DNA of 64,000 nt from Microsaccharimonas sp964523145. GTDB taxonomy: Bacteria > Patescibacteriota > Saccharimonadia > Saccharimonadales > Saccharimonadaceae. Of this stretch, positions 51,786 through 58,877 are shown piece by piece (positions within the stretch are counted from its first letter, which is position 1; each line of letters starts with the position of its first letter). The notes below the pieces were generated by a model, which saw nothing but the letters and a program-made list of their open reading frames with translations, ran no database searches and was not told the DNA's origin. The position numbers and the translations under genes were made by a program. The stretch is from assembly GCA_964523145.1 (NCBI GenBank), contig CAZFYB010000003.1, positions 32,812-96,811 of the forward strand, read 5' to 3'.

Positions 51786-52610
51786 TTAAACATCGACTTC
51801 AAGCTTAAAGTCTTGGCTATTACCTTCGCTATCAAAGTATGATTTTTCAAATACTAATGATAGGTTGTTAGCACCTTCAGTAACTTCGTAGGCAATTTGT
51901 CCGGTGTGGGTTTCACCTGGTGCAATTAACTTACGTGAAAATACAACAGAGCTATCAATAAAGCTTGTTTCAATAGCATCGTCACCTTCAAGTAGTGAGA
52001 AGTCGAATTGGCTTACGGTGATATCTTCGCTTCCAGAGTTTGTAACACTAATATCAAGCAAGATAAACTCGTTACCAGCTGCTGGAGTGTTTGCTGAGCT
52101 ACCGCTTGGCTGATAATCACGAGTGACGGTATTAATCTGCACGGTCGCAATTGCATTTGTTGTGGCGTTATCAGAATCACTCGTTCCTTCATCGTTGCCA
52201 CGGTTTTCGCTACTGTCAGTATCGTTCATTTCAGACTCGTAGTTTGCAGCTGAGATGATTCCCGCTACAAGCACTGCCGTAAAGATTAACCCTGTTAATG
52301 CGGCAAGGCCACCAGTAATGATTCCGGTAACAGCAAGTGCTTTGCCGTGTACGCGCTTAAGAGCTAGAATTCCTAATACTACCGCAGCAGTACCGGTAAG
52401 GAGGCCCCAAAAAGGTACCCAGCCACTGACGAAGGCGACAAGGCCAACGACAAGTGATGCAACAGCTAGTCCGTTGACTGGCGCTGGTGGCGCTGCGGCT
52501 ACGGGTGCAACTGATGCTGGCTGTTCAACTGGTGTTGGCGCTGGTTGTGTTGGTTCCGGTGTCGCTTCTGGCACTGGAGTATCAACTGGTTTTTGTTCAT
52601 CGTCTGGCAT
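51786..52610 (-). CDS. Membrane protein with DUF4190-like helices and DUF4352-like domain
   Basis: 274 residues from ATG at 52610 with GAGGA 9 bases upstream. A proline- and threonine-rich N-terminus is followed by two membrane hairpins (GLAVASLVVGLVAFVSG; ALAVTGIITGGLAAL), typical of DUF4190, an acidic linker, and a C-terminal domain with NEFILLDISVTNSG that matches DUF4352-type extracellular Ig-like domains. The longer frame to 52763 reads the complement of tRNA-Ser(CGA) and is rejected. Confidence 0.82.
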   Translation of the reverse strand: MPDDEQKPVDTPVPEATPEPTQPAPTPVEQPASVAPVAAAPPAPVNGLAVASLVVGLVAFVSGWVPFWGLLTGTAAVVLGILALKRVHGKALAVTGIITGGLAALTGLIFTAVLVAGIISAANYESEMNDTDSSENRGNDEGTSDSDNATTNAIATVQINTVTRDYQPSGSSANTPAAGNEFILLDISVTNSGSEDITVSQFDFSLLEGDDAIETSFIDSSVVFSRKLIAPGETHTGQIAYEVTEGANNLSLVFEKSYFDSEGNSQDFKLEVDV

Positions 52611-52674
52611 AATGGTTTCCTCACTTAAGTATATATAATTATCATACAGCACGTCTGCTATAATTGCCCATGCT

Positions 52675-52762
52675 GGAGAGGTGCAGGAGTGGTTGAACTG
52701 GCCGCTCTCGAAAAGCGGTGAGCCGCAAGGCTCCGAGGGTTCGAATCCCTCTCTCTCCGCCA
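52675..52762 (+). tRNA. tRNA-Ser (anticodon CGA)
   Basis: An 88-base type II tRNA with acceptor GGAGAGG/TCTCTCC, anticodon CGA, long variable arm, GTTCGAATC T-arm, discriminator G and encoded CCA. A TATAAT box ends about 10 bases before its 5' end, so the primary transcript has almost no leader. Confidence 0.95.
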
Positions 52763-52799
52763 AGTTGCTCCTTGTTGGCCAATTGATTAAACTATACTT

Positions 52800-53192
52800 A
52801 TGACAGATACCCTTTTTACGAAAATCATTAACGGCGATATTCCTTCACATAAGGTATATGAAGATGATTACACCTTTGCATTTCTTGACATCCATCCTTT
52901 AAGTGAAGGCCATGTACTGGTAGTGCCAAAAATCTCCGTTGAATTTATTTGGGACCTCGACCCCGAGCAGTATGCCGCTCTTATGGAAGCTGTGCAACTT
53001 GTCGGTAGGCGCCTTTGTGAGGTTATTGATACTCCGTACGTTGGCGTGAAAGTGGTCGGTGTCGATGTGCCACATGCGCATGTGCATGTCATTCCTTTCG
53101 CTACACCGGATGAATTAAATAAAACCACCAATGATTCAACCGAGCCTGACCACGCGGCACTTGCAGTACTGGCTGAAAAGATTAGCTTTTAA
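52800..53192 (+). CDS. HIT-family nucleotide-binding hydrolase
   Basis: 130 residues starting MTDTLFTKIINGDIPSHKVY, the typical HIT family beginning, with the histidine triad PHAHVHVIPF (H92, H94, H96). HIT enzymes cleave nucleoside phosphoramidates and dinucleotides such as Ap4A. TTGCTC, 17 bases and TAAACT lead to the ATG with 6 bases left, so this is another predicted leaderless gene. The next gene overlaps it by one base. Confidence 0.93.
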   Translation: MTDTLFTKIINGDIPSHKVYEDDYTFAFLDIHPLSEGHVLVVPKISVEFIWDLDPEQYAALMEAVQLVGRRLCEVIDTPYVGVKVVGVDVPHAHVHVIPFATPDELNKTTNDSTEPDHAALAVLAEKISF

Positions 53193-53650
53193 TGGCTGTA
53201 TCGATCTTTGCAGTTGGTAAAAAGCACGAAAGTTGGGTAAGTGAAGGCATTGAACGATATCAGAAGCGTTTGAAAGCACCCTTTAATTGTGAATGGGTAC
53301 TTTTACCACACTCAAGCTTCGAAGGCGACAGAGCGCGCCAGGAAGAGTCTGAGCGTATACTTTCGCGCATGAAACCTGATGACTATGTGGTGCTATTGGA
53401 TGAACGAGGCAAACAACTCATTTCCCCGGCTTTTGCTACCCTGCTTTTACAGCAATTTACCGATTCGAGGAAAATAGTTCTTATTATTGGTGGCGCTTAT
53501 GGTGTTGACGATACGGTTCGGGCTCGCGCCGATGTTGTATGGTCACTCTCTGATCTTGTGCTCCCTCATCAGTTGGTTCGACTTGTTCTGACCGAGCAGT
53601 TATACCGTGCCCAAGAAATAGCTCACGGTGGTGCTTATCATCACGACTGA
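53192..53650 (+). CDS. rlmH: 23S rRNA (pseudouridine1915-N3)-methyltransferase RlmH
   Basis: 152 residues, the usual RlmH length (about 155). SPOUT-fold motifs are present: VVLLDERGK (66-74), LIIGGAYGV (97-105), and the C-terminal knot with LPHQLVRLVLTEQLYRA (124-140) ending in YHHD. It methylates pseudouridine 1915 in helix 69 of 23S rRNA in the assembled ribosome. It is co-transcribed with the HIT gene. Confidence 0.96.
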   Translation: MAVSIFAVGKKHESWVSEGIERYQKRLKAPFNCEWVLLPHSSFEGDRARQEESERILSRMKPDDYVVLLDERGKQLISPAFATLLLQQFTDSRKIVLIIGGAYGVDDTVRARADVVWSLSDLVLPHQLVRLVLTEQLYRAQEIAHGGAYHHD

Positions 53651-53653
53651 TTA

Positions 53654-53682
53654 TTGACAAAACATCAAGCTTATGCTAGAGT
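53654..53682 (+). promoter_or_regulatory. Promoter of the 107-residue membrane protein gene
   Basis: TTGACA (53654-53659), 17 bases, TAGAGT (53677-53682), about 33 bases before the ATG. Confidence 0.55.
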
Positions 53683-53715
53683 CGTAGTAGTACACAACAA
53701 AAATACATACGAACC

Positions 53716-54039
53716 ATGCAAAAGACATTTAACACATTACCTCTGATATTTACCATCGCAGTCGCCCTGGGCGTGTTATTTCACGATACCCATGTTGATC
53801 GTGCAAGTACTGCAGCTTTGGCATTACCGGCTCTATTAGCAACAGCCGGTGCGGTTGATGTTATGACAAAATCCGGTGATCACACGCATATTGAGCGCGC
53901 TTCAATGCCACGCCACGCCAACCCTATTCGTTCGGCTTTACCGAAAATTCAACCACGTGATGATGATCGCCGTTATATTCAGAATAAAAAGATATATCTT
54001 AACGGTGGTGATCAAAACTATATTTGGCCGTCAGTTTAA
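53716..54039 (+). CDS. Small protein with N-terminal membrane segments, unknown
   Basis: 107 residues: two short hydrophobic stretches at about 7-22 and 31-47, then a basic polar tail rich in histidine and arginine. No family is recognised. It has its own promoter and overlaps the convergent valS end by 4 bases. Coding support is only moderate because it is short and unmatched. Confidence 0.55.
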   Translation: MQKTFNTLPLIFTIAVALGVLFHDTHVDRASTAALALPALLATAGAVDVMTKSGDHTHIERASMPRHANPIRSALPKIQPRDDDRRYIQNKKIYLNGGDQNYIWPSV

Positions 54040-56585
54040 GCGAGCACTTCAAGTTCATGTTGCAGGCGTTCAATGAGCGCCTGTTTTTCGTTCAATTGCC
54101 GTTGGCTTTCTTCAACTAGCGTAGCGGGTGCTTTGGTAATATAGCTCTCGTTACTAAGGCGTTGTTTCAATATTTCGGCTTCTTGGTGGGTTGTTGCAAG
54201 GCGCTGCTCAAGGTTTGTTTGATGTTCGGCAAGGGTTTCAGCCGATACTTCGAGCCACGCATCACGGCCAGTCACCGCGAGTCGAACGCCATGTGGCTGA
54301 TCAGTTTTAGTCACCTGTTTAAGTTTTGCAAGCCGTGAAATAAGGTGTTGGTTGTCATCGATCAGGCTATCGTTTTCATACACCAGTCCGTACCGTTCGT
54401 TACCAGGCAGTGAAAGGGCGACAAAACGAGCTTCGGTAACAAGTTTTTGAACCTGTCCGAATTCAGCGGCTGAAATTTCATTAAATTCAATCATTTCAGG
54501 CCAAGTTTCGCTCACAAGTACAGTTGAGTGCCATGGAAGTGTTTGCCAAATTGTTTCGGTAACAAACGGCGCGAAAGGATGCGCTAACTTCAGTGAAGTG
54601 TCGAGTACCCATGCAAGAAGATCAGGATTATCTTGATCTTTTGAAGCTTCAATATACCAATCGGCGACACTATCCCAGATTGCGTGATAGACCGCCTCAC
54701 CCGCTTCTGCAAAGCGATACCCATCAAGTGCGCGTTCGATAGCTGCTTTAGCCGTGGTGAGTTCACTTACAATCCAGTGGTCGGCAAGGGTTTTAACGAC
54801 TGGTTTTTGTGGTTGGTAGTTGTCACCGAGCTTATTTTCGATAAAGCGAGCAATGTTCCATAGTTTATTGCAGAAGTTGCGACCGGCAATGACGCGATCA
54901 ACACCAAATGCTTGGTTTTGACCAGGGCTGCGACTCGCGATTAAGCCAAGGCGAAGGGCATCAGAGCCATATTCAGCAACGAGCTCAATTGGGTTAATGA
55001 CATTCCCTTTACTTTTACTCATTTTTTGGCCGTGTTGGTCGAGTACCATACCGTGTAAATAAACATCCTTAAAAGGAACTTTACCAGTTGTGTAGATACC
55101 GAGCATGATCATGCGGGCAATCCAGCGGTCGAGCAGATCTGTACCTGTTTCCATGAGGTCGGTCGGGTAAAAACGTGAAAGGGCGCTATTCGTAAGGGCA
55201 TCGGTAGTGATGAATGGCCATTGGCCGCTACTAAACCAGGTATCGAAGGTATCTTCTTCACGCTTGTAGGTTTTTCCATCAACAACTATTGTTTTTTCGT
55301 CAACGTTTTCGTTGAATATCCAGTCGTTTTCATCAGCAATGTTTTGGAAAGCTGGAATAGGAATACCCCATGGGATTTGTCGTGATAGATTCCAGTCATG
55401 TATCCCCTTTAAGTATTGGGTAAGTATATTTTGACGACCGGCTGGGTAAAAGGTAATTTCACCGTTTTCTATAGCCTGTAGGGCTTCTTCAGCCAGTGGT
55501 TTCATATTTAAGAACCATTGTTCTTTAATGAGCGGCTGAATAGGAAGCCCACTTTTATAGTCGTAGCCTACGGTGTGCTCGATTGGCTCTTCTTTACGAA
55601 TAAGTTCTTCGGCTTGAAGTGCTGCCAATGTACGCTTACGGGCATGTTCGACATCAAGCCCTTGGAATTGTGAGGGTACGTTTATCATTGTGCCGTCAAA
55701 GTCGATAACTTGAATGCGTTCAAGGTCGTGGCGCTTGCCTACTTCAAAATCGTTCGGGTCGTGTGCAGGGGTAATTTTTACCGCTCCGGTTCCGAACTTC
55801 GGGTCAACATATTCATCGGCAATAATAGGGATTTCACGGCCAGTTAGGGGCAACATAACCCGTGTTCCAATAAGGTCTTTGTATCGAGGGTCATCCGGGT
55901 GTACAGCTACGGCTACGTCACCGAATAACGTTTCTGGGCGTGAGGTGGCGATGATAATTTCACCGATTTTATCAAGCATTGGGTAAGCAATGTGCCACAA
56001 TGTACCTTTTTCGAGCTTGTGATCTACTTCAATGTCAGCGTAGCTTGTTTGGTATTTTGTACTGTAATTTACGATTCGCTCACCTCTGTAAATGAGGCCT
56101 TCATCCCATAGCTTTTTGAATGTTTGGTATACGGTTGTGATAACTTTTTGGTCAAGGGTGAAAACAAGGTTTTCCCAAGAGGCGCTGACTCCGAGCGCTC
56201 GTACTTGAAGTTCCATGTTCCCCCGCTGTTGTTCAACGAAGCTCCATACTTGGCTATACAATTGTTCACGTGAAAAGTCGAAACGGCTTTTACCCTCTTT
56301 TTGGAGATGTTTTTCGTATACTACCCAGGTTTCAAACCCCGCATGGTCCGCGCCGGGTATGTAGATAGTGTCAAAACCGCTCATTCGCTTGTAACGGACA
56401 AGAATATCTTTTAGTCCCAAGTCTAAGGCGTGGCCAATATGCAGGTCCCCATTAGCATTTGGTGGGGGCATGATGGTACTAAAGGGAGTCCCCTTTCCTG
56501 TTGGATTAAAGGCACCACTCTTCTCCCACATGGCATAAATGTTAGGCTCGTATTGATTTGGTTCGTACGTTTTTGCTAATTTCAC
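54036..56585 (-). CDS. valS: Valyl-tRNA synthetase
   Basis: 849 residues from GTG at 56585, chosen because the promoter -10 (56625-56630) lies just upstream and the frame beyond it is not conserved. HIGH is at 49-52 (GDLHIGH) and KMSKS at about 521-525. The editing domain (about 180-350) holds ATSRPETLFGDVAV. The anticodon-binding region and a C-terminal coiled coil (about 780-849) complete the ValS layout. It charges tRNA-Val and edits mischarged threonine. The last 4 bases overlap the convergent small gene. Confidence 0.97.
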   Translation of the reverse strand: MKLAKTYEPNQYEPNIYAMWEKSGAFNPTGKGTPFSTIMPPPNANGDLHIGHALDLGLKDILVRYKRMSGFDTIYIPGADHAGFETWVVYEKHLQKEGKSRFDFSREQLYSQVWSFVEQQRGNMELQVRALGVSASWENLVFTLDQKVITTVYQTFKKLWDEGLIYRGERIVNYSTKYQTSYADIEVDHKLEKGTLWHIAYPMLDKIGEIIIATSRPETLFGDVAVAVHPDDPRYKDLIGTRVMLPLTGREIPIIADEYVDPKFGTGAVKITPAHDPNDFEVGKRHDLERIQVIDFDGTMINVPSQFQGLDVEHARKRTLAALQAEELIRKEEPIEHTVGYDYKSGLPIQPLIKEQWFLNMKPLAEEALQAIENGEITFYPAGRQNILTQYLKGIHDWNLSRQIPWGIPIPAFQNIADENDWIFNENVDEKTIVVDGKTYKREEDTFDTWFSSGQWPFITTDALTNSALSRFYPTDLMETGTDLLDRWIARMIMLGIYTTGKVPFKDVYLHGMVLDQHGQKMSKSKGNVINPIELVAEYGSDALRLGLIASRSPGQNQAFGVDRVIAGRNFCNKLWNIARFIENKLGDNYQPQKPVVKTLADHWIVSELTTAKAAIERALDGYRFAEAGEAVYHAIWDSVADWYIEASKDQDNPDLLAWVLDTSLKLAHPFAPFVTETIWQTLPWHSTVLVSETWPEMIEFNEISAAEFGQVQKLVTEARFVALSLPGNERYGLVYENDSLIDDNQHLISRLAKLKQVTKTDQPHGVRLAVTGRDAWLEVSAETLAEHQTNLEQRLATTHQEAEILKQRLSNESYITKAPATLVEESQRQLNEKQALIERLQHELEVLA

Positions 56586-56624
56586 ATGAAATCCCGTCTG
56601 TATTCTCACGTTTCTCTTGAGGTA

Positions 56625-56630
56625 ATTATA
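56625..56630 (-). promoter_or_regulatory. valS -10 box TATAAT
   Basis: Consensus hexamer on the minus strand with a leader of about 33 bases to the GTG; a GGGA motif may serve as the ribosome-binding site. Confidence 0.6.
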
Positions 56631-56660
56631 CCATGTCGCACTGATAGATGTGGATAGCTG

Positions 56661-56666
56661 TATAAT
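56661..56666 (+). promoter_or_regulatory. FemAB-gene -10 box TATAAT, leaderless
   Basis: TATAAT ending 6 bases before the ATG at 56673; the start would be at the first base of the message. It lies back to back with the valS promoter. Confidence 0.65.
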
Positions 56667-56672
56667 GGTTTT

Positions 56673-57650
56673 ATGATTGAACTTCAAAGGTGTGGCGATA
56701 AAGAGCAATGGGACGATTATTTACTGGAAAACGGAGGTCATCCTTTGCAATTATGGGGTTGGGGCCAAGTAAAAACAGGTCACGGATGGGTTGCAGAACG
56801 AATTTTTGCGTATGATGAAGATGTTATCGTAGGTGCCGCTCAGGTATTAGTGCGCCGACTCCCCTCTCCGTTTAGAAGTTTTTCGTATATTCCCCGCGGT
56901 CCTTTAGTAGATGAAACACACCGAGAAGAATACTTAAATGCACTGGCGAAGTTAGTAAAACGTGACCACCATTCAGTAACTCTTTCAGTTGAACCTGACG
57001 ATCTTGATTTTGCCGCTCCAAAGGGTTGGATGCGCTCAACTAATAAGATTTTGTCGGCTGAAACTATTATGCTAAATCTTAAAAAATCTGAGAGCGACCT
57101 CTTAGCTGATATGGCGAAGAAAACACGTCAGTATATTCGTAAATCAGCAGCTGATGTAACGATTAAACAAATTCGTTCACGTGAAGAAATTGAAAAGTGC
57201 CTCGAGTTATACCGTATGACTGCGAAAAGAGCGGGCTTTAACTTGCACCGATCTCAGTACTACATGGATGTTTTCTTGCAAATGCAGGACCACTCCCCTA
57301 TTTTTGCGGCATACGTAGATGATCGGCCAATTGCTTTCTTGTGGTTAGCGATTAGTGGTGCAACAGCTTACGAACTTTACGGAGGTATGGATGAGCAAGG
57401 CCAGGAGCTTCGGGCAAATTACGCCTTAAAGTGGCATGCAATTCGAAAAGTGAAAGAATGGGGCCTCGAACGCTATGACTTCGGCGGTATTGTTGCCGGG
57501 GGTGTCGCAACCTTTAAACAGGGGTGGTCAGTTGACACTACTCTTTTCCCGGGAACTTTCGATAAAGCTCTCTCCCCTATCTATCCCCTTTGGAGCAAAG
57601 GGTTACCGTTTGCTAAAAAAACCGTTCAAACAATTCGCCGTAAAAAATGA
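56673..57650 (+). CDS. FemAB-family peptidyl/amino-acid transferase
   Basis: 325 residues: two GNAT-like domains of the FemAB/MurMN/FmhB family. Recognisable parts are LQLWGWGQVKTGHGW (about 25-39), MAKKTRQYIRKSA (about 149-161) and LERYDFGGI near 270. These enzymes use aminoacyl-tRNA to add amino acids to peptidoglycan stem peptides or lipid II. A second family member is at the right edge of the window. The long helical coiled coil of FemA is absent, so it is a short form. Confidence 0.92.
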   Translation: MIELQRCGDKEQWDDYLLENGGHPLQLWGWGQVKTGHGWVAERIFAYDEDVIVGAAQVLVRRLPSPFRSFSYIPRGPLVDETHREEYLNALAKLVKRDHHSVTLSVEPDDLDFAAPKGWMRSTNKILSAETIMLNLKKSESDLLADMAKKTRQYIRKSAADVTIKQIRSREEIEKCLELYRMTAKRAGFNLHRSQYYMDVFLQMQDHSPIFAAYVDDRPIAFLWLAISGATAYELYGGMDEQGQELRANYALKWHAIRKVKEWGLERYDFGGIVAGGVATFKQGWSVDTTLFPGTFDKALSPIYPLWSKGLPFAKKTVQTIRRKK

Positions 57651-57675
57651 GATAAAGATTAAATTTAGCTTAAAT

Positions 57676-57705
57676 ACCGTCTGGGTTACGCCCAGGCGGT
57701 TTTTG
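57676..57705. terminator. Bidirectional terminator that also encodes the TsaD C-terminus
   Basis: ACCGTCTGGG/CCCAGGCGGT stem (57676-57685 with 57691-57700) followed by TTTTTG on the plus strand. On the minus strand the last codons of tsaD (TAWA-stop) lie in this stem, so the hairpin ends two convergent genes. Confidence 0.8.
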
Positions 57706-58765
57706 TCATAGAGAGGCTTGGTTGAATAGGGAGTGACAGGGGAGAGGTGGGCTCGCACTTCTGAGTATAGTAATGCCCAAGGGTGGCAATCATTGCTGCA
57801 TTATCGGTACAGAGTTGCATAGGGGCGTACTCGATAGGGAGGGGTAATCGATCCTGAAGGAGTCGGCGTAGTTCTTGATTCGCTGCCACGCCACCTGCGA
57901 TCACCATTGAAGCAGGGGAGTATGCCTTATATGCAGCTTCTGCTTTATCAACTAACGTTTCAATTGCTGTTTGCTGGAAGCTCGCAGCAAAATTAGCACG
58001 CTGAACGTCATTTAAAAGCCCTGCAAGCTGCGTTGATGGAAAAGTCGTGTCGACATTTACTTCTCGCTGAACGGCCCTTAAAACGGCTGTCTTAAGCCCT
58101 GAGAAGCTAAAGTCGTACGTACCTTGCATTTTTGCCTTAGGCAGTTTGTATGCAAAAGGGTCGCCGGTTTTTGCAGCCTCAGCGATAGAAGGGCCACCAG
58201 GGTAGGGGAGTCCAATAATTTTCGCTACTTTGTCGAATGCTTCACCAACGGCATCATCTTGGGTTTGCCCTAGTAGTTCGTAATCACCGTGGTCTTTGAA
58301 AAGGACTAATTGTGAATGACCGCCACTGACGATGAGCGCGAGCATAGGGAATGTAGGTTGTTCTGAGGGTAGGGTAAGGGTAATGCCTTCAGATTGCTCG
58401 GTAAGAAAGTTTGCATATACGTGGGCTTCCACGTGGTGAATAGGGAGGAGTGGTTTGTTTTTTAAGAGTGCAATGGTTCGTGCGGCTAACGTTCCTACTA
58501 AAAGCGAACCAGATAAGCCAGGAGCGTAGGTTACGGCGATCGCGTCAATATCGTCCCAGGTAAGGTCGGCATCGCTCAGAGCCTGATCAATAACAGGGTT
58601 AATGACTTCAATGTGGCTTCGAGCCGCAACTTCAGGAACAACCCCGCCATACACGGCGTGAATATCAATTTGTGTGCGAACAACGTTAGACAGAATCTTT
58701 TTTCCATCTTCAATAACCGCTGCCGCAGTTTCATCACAACTACTCTCAATTCCAAGGATTCTCAT
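57686..58765 (-). CDS. tsaD: tRNA N6-adenosine threonylcarbamoyltransferase TsaD
   Basis: 359 residues, ASKHA fold, with GIESSCDETAAAV (5-17), the metal-binding HVEAH at 111-115, and GGVAANQELR near 290. TsaD, with TsaB and TsaE, makes t6A37 in tRNAs reading ANN codons. A TACAAT box ends 7 bases before its ATG and there is no ribosome-binding site, so it is predicted leaderless. Confidence 0.96.
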   Translation of the reverse strand: MRILGIESSCDETAAAVIEDGKKILSNVVRTQIDIHAVYGGVVPEVAARSHIEVINPVIDQALSDADLTWDDIDAIAVTYAPGLSGSLLVGTLAARTIALLKNKPLLPIHHVEAHVYANFLTEQSEGITLTLPSEQPTFPMLALIVSGGHSQLVLFKDHGDYELLGQTQDDAVGEAFDKVAKIIGLPYPGGPSIAEAAKTGDPFAYKLPKAKMQGTYDFSFSGLKTAVLRAVQREVNVDTTFPSTQLAGLLNDVQRANFAASFQQTAIETLVDKAEAAYKAYSPASMVIAGGVAANQELRRLLQDRLPLPIEYAPMQLCTDNAAMIATLGHYYTQKCEPTSPLSLPIQPSLSMTKTAWA

Positions 58766-58772
58766 CTGTTAC

Positions 58773-58778
58773 ATTGTA
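58773..58778 (-). promoter_or_regulatory. tsaD -10 box TACAAT, leaderless
   Basis: Hexamer on the minus strand 7 bases before the ATG at 58765. Confidence 0.6.
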
Positions 58779-58813
58779 CCATGTGTTGTAATTTGCCACC
58801 ATGTTACTTGTAC

Positions 58814-58872
58814 TTTGCTGAGAAGAAGCTTAGAATATTAAGCAAAGGCTAAGCTGAATTTCAGCAAAGGAG
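58814..58872 (+). promoter_or_regulatory. Two-tier stem-loop adjoining the ribosome-binding site
   Basis: Outer arms TTTGCTGA (58814-58821) and TCAGCAAA (58861-58868), inner arms AGCTTAG (58827-58833) and CTAAGCT (58849-58855). The outer right arm runs into the AGGAGG site, so folding would hide it. AGCAAAGG occurs twice as a direct repeat (58841 and 58863). Confidence 0.55.
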
Positions 58873-58877
58873 GGCAC

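Noticed and set aside
52611..52763. N-terminal extension of the DUF4190-like protein beginning MAEREGFEPS
   Set aside because: It is the complement of the tRNA-Ser(CGA) gene; this peptide is a well-known artefact of reading a tRNA backwards. The ATG at 52610 has its own ribosome-binding site.
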